From positions 1-14,879 of the forward strand of contig JAICQA010000023.1 in the NCBI GenBank assembly GCA_025929595.1: a stretch of DNA of 14,879 nucleotides, in the 5' to 3' direction. Shown piece by piece: positions 1-7,181 of the stretch (positions within the stretch are counted from its first letter, which is position 1; every line of letters starts with the position of its first letter). The notes beneath the pieces were generated by a model. That model made no database searches. It was not told the DNA's origin and worked only from the letters and a program-made list of their open reading frames with translations. The stretch is from Xanthobacteraceae bacterium (GTDB taxonomy: Bacteria; Pseudomonadota; Alphaproteobacteria; Rhizobiales; Xanthobacteraceae). Made by a program: the position numbers and the translations under genes.

Positions 1-369
1 CTTTTGCGCCCAGCCGATGATGCGATGCGCGTCGAGTGTGTTCGGCTGGCGATAAATCTTGTCGAACCGGAAGTCGATGCCGACATCCGTGCCGAGCGAG
101 GTGAGGCGCTCATGGCCCGGCGGAAAACGTTCGTACACGCCGAATTTCTGCCCGATGTAATCGACGCGCGGCATTCCATCCGCCGGCACGCGCGACTCCA
201 GAAAGTAGGGGACCCAGCGAATCTCGGCTTTGATCTGCGGCCGATGGCGCAACGCGAGTTCAAGCCGACGCTTGCCGATATAGCACCAAGGACATACGAC
301 ATCGGAGACGATGTCGATGGTCAGCGGAACGCGGTTCTTGTTGCCTTCAACCGGCGGCACGGCGTGCAT
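1..369 (-). CDS. DsbA/FrnE-family thiol oxidoreductase (partial, N-terminal 123 residues)
   Basis: The reverse strand reads open from ATG at 369 through the left edge, so only the first 123 residues are present. A thioredoxin-fold strand is followed by a Cys26-Pro-Trp-Cys29 redox motif, then PNTLDAHR at about 109-116, typical of the FrnE / 2-hydroxychromene-2-carboxylate isomerase branch of the DsbA superfamily. No signal peptide is visible, so it is probably a cytoplasmic dithiol oxidoreductase or isomerase; FrnE relatives have 200-odd residues. Its start lies inside the 3' end of the upstream adenylate-forming-like gene (23-base overlap), so translation is probably coupled. The start is uncertain: an in-frame ATG lies at 387, and the purine-rich AAAGGGGAGA sits directly against the 369 ATG, so a GTG at 360 is also possible. 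The fold is well supported; the substrate is unknown. Confidence 0.88.
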   Translation of the reverse strand, partial: MHAVPPVEGNKNRVPLTIDIVSDVVCPWCYIGKRRLELALRHRPQIKAEIRWVPYFLESRVPADGMPRVDYIGQKFGVYERFPPGHERLTSLGTDVGIDFRFDKIYRQPNTLDAHRIIGWAQK

Positions 370-1837
370 TCTCCCCTTTTGCGGCATCCACGACGAGTTG
401 CGAATGTCCCGCCGCCTGCAAAGCAGCGGCGGCCGCCTCGGGGTCGGCCGCCTCGATCCGCAAACGCTCACCCAGCAGCGGGTCTTCGATCGCGGTGACC
501 TTAACGTCCTCACCGATCGCCGAAAACCTCGTTTGCAAATCATCAAGACCAAACCGTAAACCGCCGATGGACGCCACCCGATCGGGGCCGGCTTCCACGA
601 CCAGCCCGCCATTTCCGTCGCTGCGGCACCGGAATCCAGTGCGGACAAAACCGTCGGCATCCCGCGCTATTCGGTAATTCCCGAGGCCAGGCGGGTAAGA
701 TTCTCTCGGCACCATCGGACCGCGAAGCCAAATCTGAGCGCCACCCAGCTTCGCTTCAATGACCACCGGCGCTCCAACCATGCCGGATGGCGCGGAGATC
801 GGGCCGACAGGGACAGCCATGGCTGATCGAGCGTCGTCTCTCATCAGCACGACCGCGCCGATCTCGCCAAAGTTGTAAAAATCGACAACACGAGCGGCTC
901 TGACGGTCGAGAAGTCCAATCCATGCGTCCGGTTACTGCGATGAACGGCGACGCACGAAGCGAAGGGCGTGCTCGTTGCCGCCGTGAGCGGTTTCAGCGC
1001 CGTGGCTGGCGCGATCAGATGCGCGCGCTGCTCGGGTCCGGATGCGCCGAGCAGCCTCGCCTGGGGGTCCACGAATTCCAGAGCGCCACCCGAAAGCAGC
1101 CAAGGCACGAAAGCCGCACCGAGCCCGGCCAGCGAGCTGAGGGGCAGGGCGGCAAAGATCGCGTCGCCGGATTCAATTCTCGCTTCCAGTAGCGTAGCGA
1201 GCCCGGCCGCCAACCATTGCGCGTCGGAGCGACCCGAGACAAAAAATCCTTCCGCGTCTGCGTCGAACGTAATCAACGAGACGACGGCGTCGGAATACGA
1301 ACTCGGCAGCTCCGGATGCTCGGAAAAATCCTCTCGGTCGAGCGGCACCAGCCCGTCCGGTACCAGATCGCCAAACGCGCAAGGAAAGCTCAGATCGAAG
1401 AGTTCCGCGGCAGCTTCACAAACGATCTCAGCGGGCCGCTCTTCGTTCAACCGTGCCAGGGTGATGACGGCTTTCGGCGACACGCCTGCAAGCGCTGCGA
1501 CGAGATCCGATCGCCGCCACGGCATGGGGACGGGCGCAGCGACGTACCCCGCCCGCACGATGGCCAGCAACGAAATTGCGGACTCGACGATGTTCGGCAA
1601 CTGGACCGCAACGACGCTGCCCGCCGGCATGCCAAACGCGCGCAATTTCCGGGCAAGCCGGTCGACTCGCTCCTCGGCTTGCGCATACGTCAGCCGCAGC
1701 GGCGTGCCGTCCGTGAACGATGCACGGTTCGACGGATCGGCGAGCGCGATCGAATTTGGGCGGCCGGCAACATTGGCGCGAAACAGGCCGTCGAGCGTGA
1801 CGCCGCCGGCAAGCGACGAGGCAGAGGACTGCGTCAT
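347..1837 (-). CDS. Adenylate-forming (AMP-binding) family protein with degenerate active site
   Basis: This 496-residue protein aligns along its length with class I adenylate-forming enzymes (acyl-CoA synthetase-like). The N-terminal LTYAQAEERVDRLARKLR, the central ALPLSSLAGLGAAF (usually ALPLFHxFGL) and a late GGLRFGLDDLQ (usually GGxxVxPxEVE) are all recognisable. The residues that define catalysis are not. The Ser/Thr-Gly-rich P-loop with its Lys is replaced by TFDADAEG, the T of the YGxTE motif is G (FYNFGEIG), the Asp of the TGD motif is Phe (RTGFRC), the GR of the hinge region is GP, and no C-terminal catalytic Lys context is visible. It may be a pseudoenzyme or bind ligand without activating it. 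I chose ATG 1837, which forms an ATGA overlap with the upstream stop; a GTG six codons earlier (1855) is the alternative. Family membership is firm; function is unknown. Confidence 0.8.
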   Translation of the reverse strand: MTQSSASSLAGGVTLDGLFRANVAGRPNSIALADPSNRASFTDGTPLRLTYAQAEERVDRLARKLRAFGMPAGSVVAVQLPNIVESAISLLAIVRAGYVAAPVPMPWRRSDLVAALAGVSPKAVITLARLNEERPAEIVCEAAAELFDLSFPCAFGDLVPDGLVPLDREDFSEHPELPSSYSDAVVSLITFDADAEGFFVSGRSDAQWLAAGLATLLEARIESGDAIFAALPLSSLAGLGAAFVPWLLSGGALEFVDPQARLLGASGPEQRAHLIAPATALKPLTAATSTPFASCVAVHRSNRTHGLDFSTVRAARVVDFYNFGEIGAVVLMRDDARSAMAVPVGPISAPSGMVGAPVVIEAKLGGAQIWLRGPMVPRESYPPGLGNYRIARDADGFVRTGFRCRSDGNGGLVVEAGPDRVASIGGLRFGLDDLQTRFSAIGEDVKVTAIEDPLLGERLRIEAADPEAAAAALQAAGHSQLVVDAAKGENARRAAG

Positions 1838-3654
1838 TGCGCGCGCCCCCGCCACCAGGTTTCAATCGGCGACCCGTGGAGCGACAGCGTCGTGGGGCGC
1901 TCAATGGAGGGCCAGCGCGCGATCCACTGCTCCGGCAAATGATAGAGCGGCAAGACATAGAGGCCGGATATCAGCACGCGATCGAGCGCGCGCACCGCGG
2001 CCTGAAACGACGCGCGATCGCGTGCCGCGAGCAGCGCATCGATCATCGCATCGATGGCCGGGTTCCTGGCGCCCATGTAATTGCGCGTGCCGGGCACGCC
2101 GGCGGCATCCGAGCCGAAGTAAAAGGCCTGTTCGTTGCCGGGGGAGAGCGACTGCTGCCAGGTGTACGGCATTGTGTCGAATTCATAGCTCTGCCGCCGC
2201 TGCTCATACTGGGCGGCGTCGACAAAGCGGATTTTCGCGGTAATGCCCGCACGGCGCAGCATGCTGGCGTAGGCCAACGCCAGCCGTTCGTCATCCTTGG
2301 TCGCAACCATGATCTCAAAGCTGAACGGAACCTTGCTCCGGTCATAAAGCGTGCCGGTGCGAGGCTCGTAACCCGCCGCCGCAAACAATTCGAGCGCGCG
2401 CTTCAGGCGTGCGCGATCCCGGCCCGACCCGTCAGAGACCGGCGGCTGATAGGTGCCGTCCATCACGTCACGGCTGACAGCATCGGGGAATGGCGCCAGC
2501 AGCTTGCGCTCCGCGTCACTCGCCGCCCGCCCACGCGCTGACAGTTCGGAGCCTTCGAAGTAGCTCGCCGTGCGCCGGTAAGCGCCGTAGTACAAACTGG
2601 AATTGGCCCACTCGAAATCGAACAGCTCGATCAGTGCTTCGCGCACGCGACGGTCAGCGAATAGCGCGCGCCGCGTATTGAACACCAGCGCCTGCAATGG
2701 CTGCGGCTGCCCCGACTTGATCCCTTCGCGAATGAGCCCGCGCTCCCGCGCGGCCGGAAAATTATATTGTGTTGACCAACGCCCCGGATCGGTTTCGAAG
2801 CGGACGTCGTAGAGCCCGCGCTTGAACGCCTCGAACCATGTATTGGCATCACGATAGTAGTCGAACCGCAATTCGTCGAAATTGTAATGGCCGCGATTGA
2901 TCGGCAGATCGCGTCCCCAATAGTCCGGGTCGCGCTTCAACAACACGCTCTCGCCCGGCCGTACCTCGGCGACGCGGTAGGGGCCGCTGCCCAGCATCGG
3001 CTCGAGCGTCGTTTCGTCGAATGCGCTTTCGTGGATCGCGTGACGCGGAAGCACCGGCATCAGGCCGAGGATCAACGGCAATTCACGGTCGTGACCATTG
3101 CCGAACTCGAACCGTACGCTGCGCTCGCTCGTCTTCTTCGCCTGTGTGACCTTCGCGTAGTAGGTGCGATGATTGGGTCGCCCCTTGTCGCGCAGCAGCC
3201 GCCAGGAAAACAGCACGTCCTCCGGCATGACTGGTTTGCCATCGGCAAAGCGTGCCTTCGGGTTCAAACGGAACTCGACATAAGTTCTTTCAATATCAGT
3301 CGACACCCCCTCGGCGATCAGCCCGTAGAGCGTAAAGGCTTCGTCCTGGCCTCGAGCCAGCAGGCTCTCAATCACGTAATTCCGCATCGGCTGAAACGCG
3401 TTGCCACGTACGATGAGCGGATTGAGGCTGTCGAACGATCCCAGAATGGCCTGCGTCAGCCTGCCGCCCTTCGGCGCATCCGGAACGGCATAGCGAAAAT
3501 GTTCAAAGCCGGCCGGGTAGGCCGGATCGCCATGCATGGCGATCGCGTGACGTGCCTCACCGGCGCTGGCGATCACGCCGCTCATTGCGACGGCCAAGGC
3601 CGCCTGTAGCAGCCCGCTTCGGCGCAGCAGCGGCCTTACCTGTGCCTGAAGCAT
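1834..3654 (-). CDS. YejA-like ABC transporter periplasmic solute-binding protein (family 5)
   Basis: This 606-residue protein begins with a Sec signal peptide: Arg-rich residues 7-12, a hydrophobic core at about 14-31, and cleavage probably near Ala31 or Ala34. The mature part begins HGDPAYPAGFEHFRYAVPDAPKGG, here cited only as the HGxPxYPxxFxHFxYxxPDAPKGG pattern of the YejA branch of SBP_bac_5 oligopeptide/microcin C-type binding proteins; length is normal for that branch. Family members bind oligopeptides or modified peptides in the periplasm and deliver them to an inner-membrane ABC permease. No permease or ATPase gene is in the window. The stop codon overlaps the next gene's ATG (ATGA), so the two are translationally coupled. 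GGAGG lies 13 bases before the ATG, a rather long spacing. The substrate cannot be read from sequence. Confidence 0.9.
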   Translation of the reverse strand: MLQAQVRPLLRRSGLLQAALAVAMSGVIASAGEARHAIAMHGDPAYPAGFEHFRYAVPDAPKGGRLTQAILGSFDSLNPLIVRGNAFQPMRNYVIESLLARGQDEAFTLYGLIAEGVSTDIERTYVEFRLNPKARFADGKPVMPEDVLFSWRLLRDKGRPNHRTYYAKVTQAKKTSERSVRFEFGNGHDRELPLILGLMPVLPRHAIHESAFDETTLEPMLGSGPYRVAEVRPGESVLLKRDPDYWGRDLPINRGHYNFDELRFDYYRDANTWFEAFKRGLYDVRFETDPGRWSTQYNFPAARERGLIREGIKSGQPQPLQALVFNTRRALFADRRVREALIELFDFEWANSSLYYGAYRRTASYFEGSELSARGRAASDAERKLLAPFPDAVSRDVMDGTYQPPVSDGSGRDRARLKRALELFAAAGYEPRTGTLYDRSKVPFSFEIMVATKDDERLALAYASMLRRAGITAKIRFVDAAQYEQRRQSYEFDTMPYTWQQSLSPGNEQAFYFGSDAAGVPGTRNYMGARNPAIDAMIDALLAARDRASFQAAVRALDRVLISGLYVLPLYHLPEQWIARWPSIERPTTLSLHGSPIETWWRGRAQ

Positions 3655-3873
3655 CGCTTTCGCCGTGCCTCCAGATCGCTCTCGACCCAGCCGAATCAGG
3701 TGCTAGTTTGCGTCCCCAACGATAACATGGCCGGGACACGGGGCCGCCCGCGTCACGGTGCTGCCTCATTTGGCGTCGAACAGGGCGCCGAAATCGCTTC
3801 TTGACCGATGACGACCCGGTGCGTGGGGCGCGCCGCGGGTCCTCGCAACAGACCCTGGATGGGGGATTTTGGA

Positions 3874-4572
3874 ATGAAGTTTAGAACGGCCATTGTGCCG
3901 GCCTTGATGGCCGGCTTTGCGGTTGTGGCGGCAGCGTCCCTCGGGACGGACGCCGCCGCACAAACGAAAGACAAGGCAGCGCCCAAGGCGGCTCCTGCGC
4001 CGAAGGGCGCGCCGAGCGCGCCAGCGGCGAAAGGGGAGCAGCCGGGCATTCAGCAGCAGGTCGCCGTCCCGTCGCCCTGGACGAAGTTCTGCGAGCGCGA
4101 TCCGAATGCAAACAAACAGGTTTGTCTGGTCGCCCAGGACATCCGCGCTGAAACCGGCCAGTTCCTGGCTTCCGTTGCGGTGCGCGAAGTTGAAGGCGAG
4201 CCAAAGAAGACGTTCATCATTGCGGTGCCGCCCGGAATGCAGCTCCAGCCGGGCATGCGTGTCGTCGTCGACAGGAACGAACCGCTGCCGGCACGCTATT
4301 CGATCTGTTTCCAGAACGCCTGCTACGGCGATATGGACATCGATGCGAAGTTCATCGACGTCATGAAAAAGGGACAGGCGCTGACCATACAGGCCATCAA
4401 CCAGATGGGCCGCACGGTCAACTACACGCTTGTCCTGAAGGACTTCGCCAAGGCCTATGATGGTCCTGCCGTCGACCCCAAGGAAATTCAGGCCCAGCAG
4501 CAGAAGCTCAAGGAAGGCATGCAGAAGCAGGCCGACGAGGTGCTGAAGAAGCTGGAAAGCCAAAAGAAGTAA
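3874..4572 (+). CDS. Invasion-associated locus B (IalB) family periplasmic protein
   Basis: From ATG 3874 the product has 232 residues. A signal peptide (KFR, hydrophobic 5-24, cleavage probably after Ala29 in DAAAQ) leads into an Ala/Pro/Lys-rich linker at about 31-57. The IalB domain follows: PSPWTKFC at 66-73, a second Cys at 84, then ICFQNACYG with Cys145 and Cys150, suggesting two disulfides. The last 30 residues (203-232) are Lys/Glu/Gln-rich and probably a helix or coiled coil. IalB proteins are secreted or periplasmic proteins of alphaproteobacteria, named from Bartonella erythrocyte invasion; in environmental species their role is unclear. A start at 3808 would put 22 residues before the signal peptide and is less likely; GGGGGA upstream of 3874 can serve as ribosome binding site. 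It is monocistronic, closed by a hairpin terminator. Confidence 0.9.
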   Translation: MKFRTAIVPALMAGFAVVAAASLGTDAAAQTKDKAAPKAAPAPKGAPSAPAAKGEQPGIQQQVAVPSPWTKFCERDPNANKQVCLVAQDIRAETGQFLASVAVREVEGEPKKTFIIAVPPGMQLQPGMRVVVDRNEPLPARYSICFQNACYGDMDIDAKFIDVMKKGQALTIQAINQMGRTVNYTLVLKDFAKAYDGPAVDPKEIQAQQQKLKEGMQKQADEVLKKLESQKK

Positions 4573-4589
4573 CGTCGGACACCGCAATC

Positions 4590-4620
4590 AAACGGCGCGT
4601 CTTCGTGGCGCGCCGTTTTC
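4590..4620. terminator. Intrinsic terminator between ialB-like gene and hspQ (possibly bidirectional)
   Basis: A perfect 10-bp inverted repeat (AAACGGCGCG at 4590-4599 and CGCGCCGTTT at 4609-4618) encloses a 9-base loop and ends in TTTT, 17 bases after the stop of the IalB-family gene. The A-run at its left arm gives a short U-tract on the other strand too, so it could also end the convergent hspQ transcript, whose stop is at 4636-4638. Confidence 0.82.
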
Positions 4621-4635
4621 ATTTGGCGGTTCGGC

Positions 4636-4965
4636 TTAATGAAGCCGCTGGCCGCGCGCGCGATAGCCGCCGGTGTCGTCCGCAGCGAAACGTTCGTCCA
4701 GTTCGGAGTGACGAATTGGCTCACCGGACGTATCGGGGATCAGATTCTGCTCCGACACATACGCGATATATTCCGACTCCGCGTTCTCGGCGAGCAAATG
4801 ATAGAAGGGCTGGTCCTTGGTCGGCCGAATGTCTTCGGGGATCGCCTCGTACCATTCGTCGGTATTGCTGAACGTCGGGTCGACGTCGAAAACAACGCCG
4901 CGGAACGGATAGACGCGGTGGCGTACGACCTGGCCGATGCTGTACTTCGCTTGACGCTGCTTCAT
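4636..4965 (-). CDS. hspQ: Heat shock protein HspQ (YccV-like)
   Basis: This 109-residue protein has the full HspQ / YccV-like (hemimethylated-DNA-binding) signature. In order it shows KYSIGQVVRHR near the N-terminus, YPFRGVVFDVDP, NTDEWYEAIPED, RPTKDQPFYHLL and YVSEQNL, then a divergent hydrophilic C-terminal tail. In enterobacteria HspQ is a small cytoplasmic protein that delivers substrates to or activates Lon, and was first described as promoting degradation of mutant DnaA. ATG 4965 gives the usual length; a GTG at 4986 would add seven residues. It lies 78 bases downstream of the CoA-ester lyase gene on the same strand but has a plausible promoter in that gap, and it converges on the IalB-family gene. 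Role in this organism is by family only. Confidence 0.94.
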   Translation of the reverse strand: MKQRQAKYSIGQVVRHRVYPFRGVVFDVDPTFSNTDEWYEAIPEDIRPTKDQPFYHLLAENAESEYIAYVSEQNLIPDTSGEPIRHSELDERFAADDTGGYRARGQRLH

Positions 4966-4973
4966 GGCGACCC

Positions 4974-4984
4974 GGGAGACTCCC
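4974..4984. repeat. 11-base palindrome in the hspQ leader
   Basis: GGGAG-A-CTCCC is a perfect short inverted repeat 9 bases ahead of the hspQ ATG, in the probable 5' leader just where ribosome binding would occur. It could be an operator half-site pair or a small mRNA hairpin. It is short, so chance is quite possible. Confidence 0.25.
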
Positions 4985-4994
4985 ACGCTGACAT

Positions 4995-5026
4995 CTTATA
5001 GTCGCGGAGCCATGGGAACGGGTCAA
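4995..5026 (-). promoter_or_regulatory. Candidate sigma-70-type promoter for hspQ
   Basis: On the minus strand TTGACC (5026-5021) is followed, about 17-20 bases later depending on alignment, by the AT-rich GACTATAAG (5003-4995), some 30 bases before the hspQ ATG. This is the only clear -35/-10-like pair between the lyase stop and hspQ. I do not see a convincing heat-shock (RpoH) consensus. Confidence 0.42.
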
Positions 5027-5043
5027 TCCGCGCCGAACGTTGG

Positions 5044-6078
5044 TCACAATTGATAGAGCTTGGCCCGCTGCGGGTCCCTGGCTGCGACAATGCGCGCACG
5101 ATCGACCATTACCTTTGCCTGCCGCCAAGTTGCGTCATCCTGCATCTTGCCGTCGATCATGACCGCGCCCGAGCCGTCGGGCATCGCCGCCAAAATCCGC
5201 TTGGCGAACGCGACTTCTGCGGGGTCGGGGCTGAACACACGCTTCGCGATCTCGATCTGGTCCGGATAGAGCGACCAGGCGCCGACGCAGCCCTGCACGA
5301 AGGCGGTACGGAATTGCGCCTCGCAACCTTCCGAGTCCGCGAAGTCGCCGAACGGTCCCCAGAATGGTTTGATGCCGTTGGCGACGCAGGCGTCCACCAT
5401 CCGGCCGAGCGAATAGTGCCAGAGGTCCTGCTGAAATGCAGCGCGCGGCCCTTCGCCGGGGTCGGCCACCACCCTGTAATCCGGATGTCCGCCACCGACG
5501 CGCGTCGTCTTCATGGCGCGCGACGCCGCCAGGTCCGCCGGCCCCAAACTCATGCCGTGCAGACGCGGAGAGGCGGCCGCAATCGCCTCTACATTCGTTA
5601 CGCCTTCGGCGGTCTCCAGAATGCAATGAATGAGGATCGGATGCGTCAGCCCGAGCTTGGCCTCAAGCTGCGCGAGCAGGCGGTCGAGATAGTGGATGTC
5701 CCACGGCCCGTCGACCTTCGGCAGCATGATGACGTCGAGCTGCTCGCCGACTTCGCTCACGATCTCAACGATCTCATCGAACGCCCAGGGGGTCGGCAGC
5801 GCGTTGATGCGCACCCACAGTCCCGTTGAGTCGAAATCGACCGACCGCGCCATCTCAATGAATCCGCGCCGCGCGGCGATCTTCGACTCGACCGGCACGC
5901 CGTCTTCAAGATTACCGAGCAGCACGTCGACTTCCTTGACGAGCTCCTGCGCGCGCCCGCGCAGCTTCTCGTTATGCGGCGGGATGAAATGAATCATACG
6001 CTCGAGCCGCACCGGCAGTTCGCGGAACGGCTCCGGAGCGTCGATCGCGAGCGGCTTGTAGAAGTTGCGCGGCAGCAT
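5044..6078 (-). CDS. HpcH/HpaI aldolase / citrate lyase beta-like CoA-ester lyase
   Basis: The 344-residue protein belongs to the HpcH/HpaI (CitE-like) TIM-barrel family, which cleaves or condenses CoA thioesters such as malyl-CoA, beta-methylmalyl-CoA or citramalyl-CoA, using Mg2+ or Mn2+. Visible landmarks are RMIHFIPPHNEKL (27-39), NLEDGVP (56-62), the substrate-binding Arg in VRIN (Arg90), the metal ligands Glu155 in ILETAEGV and probably Asp182 in LGPADLA, and the C-terminal SLYPDQIEIAKRVFSP and DGKMQDDATWRQA blocks. Length fits the malyl-CoA lyase-like branch. Start ATG 6078 (MLPRNFYKPL) has GGGG six bases upstream. It is divergent from the AEC transporter gene (131-base gap). Exact substrate is unassigned; malyl- or citramalyl-type CoA is the best guess. 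Confidence 0.88.
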   Translation of the reverse strand: MLPRNFYKPLAIDAPEPFRELPVRLERMIHFIPPHNEKLRGRAQELVKEVDVLLGNLEDGVPVESKIAARRGFIEMARSVDFDSTGLWVRINALPTPWAFDEIVEIVSEVGEQLDVIMLPKVDGPWDIHYLDRLLAQLEAKLGLTHPILIHCILETAEGVTNVEAIAAASPRLHGMSLGPADLAASRAMKTTRVGGGHPDYRVVADPGEGPRAAFQQDLWHYSLGRMVDACVANGIKPFWGPFGDFADSEGCEAQFRTAFVQGCVGAWSLYPDQIEIAKRVFSPDPAEVAFAKRILAAMPDGSGAVMIDGKMQDDATWRQAKVMVDRARIVAARDPQRAKLYQL

Positions 6079-6154
6079 GGCGGACCCCAATTGTCGGCAC
6101 CGAAGCCATAACCCACGATCACGGCCTCGGATAGCTGCCCCTTCGGCTTCACAA

Positions 6155-6182
6155 TTGACGGTGCAATCGCCGCCGTCTATCG
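6155..6182 (+). promoter_or_regulatory. Candidate promoter for the AEC transporter / racemase genes
   Basis: TTGACG (6155-6160) and CTATCG (6177-6182) are separated by 16 bases, close to the alphaproteobacterial housekeeping pattern TTGAC-N16-18-CTAT. Transcription would start near 6189, leaving about 20 bases before the ATG at 6210 and no obvious ribosome binding site. Confidence 0.42.
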
Positions 6183-6209
6183 CCTTGCCGTCCTGCGGCT
6201 TCTTCATCC

Positions 6210-7173
6210 ATGACCGAAGTTCTCAGCCTCGCCTTGCCGTTCTTCGGCCTGATCCTGCTCGGCTTTGCGAGCGGGCGCCTCGTGCAACTGCCCGAGAGCG
6301 GTCTCGCCTGGCTCAACTACTTCATCATCTATATCGCGCTGCCCCCGTTGTTCTTTCAACTCGTGTCGCGCACGCCGTTTGAGCAGCTCGCGAACGGCCG
6401 CTTCATTCTCATCACGACGATGGCGACGGCGGTGACCTTTTGGCTGGCCATCGGCGCAGGCCTCTGGCTGCGACGCGGCAACCTGGCCGAGGCGGCGATC
6501 GCCGGCACGGTGGGCGCCTATGCAAACGTCGGCTACATGGGTCCGGGCCTGACGCTCGCCGCGCTCGGCACGTCCGCGGCCGTCCCGACGGCGCTCATTT
6601 TCACCTTCGACTCCGCGCTCTTTTTTGCTGCCGTTCCGTTCCTGATGGCGCTCTCCGGCATCGAGAAGGAGAGCAGGCTCGTGATGGCGCTGAAGGTCGT
6701 GCAGCGCGTCTTCACGCACCCCTTCATCGTCGCCACCATTCTCGGCGTGATCTCCGCCGCGTTCCAGGTTCGCCCGCCGGCTGCGGTCGACAAAATTCTG
6801 GACTACCTCGCCAACGCGGCGGCGCCCTGTGCGCTCTTTACGCTCGGCGTGACCGTCGCATTGCGGCCGCTCGCCAGCGTCCCGCCTGAAATTCCGGCGG
6901 TCGTCGGCATCAAGCTGATCATTCATCCGCTGATCGCCTGGCTCTTGCTCTCCGCGGTCGGCGGCTTCGAGCCGGTCTGGATTTACACGGCGCTCCTCAT
7001 GGCGGCGCTTCCCCCCCGCGCTCAATGCCTATGTCATGGCGCGCCAGTACGAGGTCTATGTCGCGCAATCATCGGCAGGCATTCTCGTCGGCACGCTCGC
7101 CTCCATCGTGACCGTCACAACGCTCCTCTATATGATCCAGCACGACATGATCGCGCCGAACCTTTTCCAATGA
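6210..7173 (+). CDS. AEC family (auxin efflux carrier-like) transporter, frameshifted in a C7 run
   Basis: The gene encodes a membrane permease of the auxin efflux carrier family, which in bacteria includes malonate and other carboxylate transporters. Residues 1-269 hold the N-terminal helices and the conserved core (GTVGAYANVGYMGP; DSALFFAAVP). At 7011-7017 seven C residues shift the frame: codon 270 onward reads as Arg/His/Cys-rich nonsense. Removing one C restores LPPALNAYVMARQYEVYVAQ, the family's C-terminal NxYxMAxxY signature, two further hydrophobic stretches and a stop at 7171-7173, giving a normal 320-residue protein. As written, the frame runs on in phase into the next gene, making a false 691-codon fusion. 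Either a real inactivating mutation or a homopolymer sequencing error. A candidate promoter lies just upstream; the start has no clear ribosome binding site. Confidence 0.87.
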
Positions 7174-7181
7174 GGACGACG

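Noticed and set aside
969..2243. Long open frame on the plus strand, antisense to the adenylate-former and solute-binding genes
   Set aside because: Ser/Arg/Ala-rich with no recognisable domain, and it spans the boundary of two well-supported opposite-strand genes. It is a GC-codon shadow.
3655..3873. A small gene or promoter in the divergent gap before the IalB-family gene
   Set aside because: TTGACC at 3801-3806 has no matching AT-rich -10, and no open frame has a plausible start and composition. I see nothing I can support beyond the ribosome binding site.
6079..6207. A 43-residue N-terminal extension of the CoA-ester lyase
   Set aside because: The extension has no family similarity, and the ATG at 6078 has GGGG at good spacing and gives the usual N-terminus.
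6204..7025. Minus-strand frame opposite the AEC gene, rich in Glu, Arg and Asp
   Set aside because: It is the complement of hydrophobic codons of the AEC transporter, which has clear family motifs on the plus strand.
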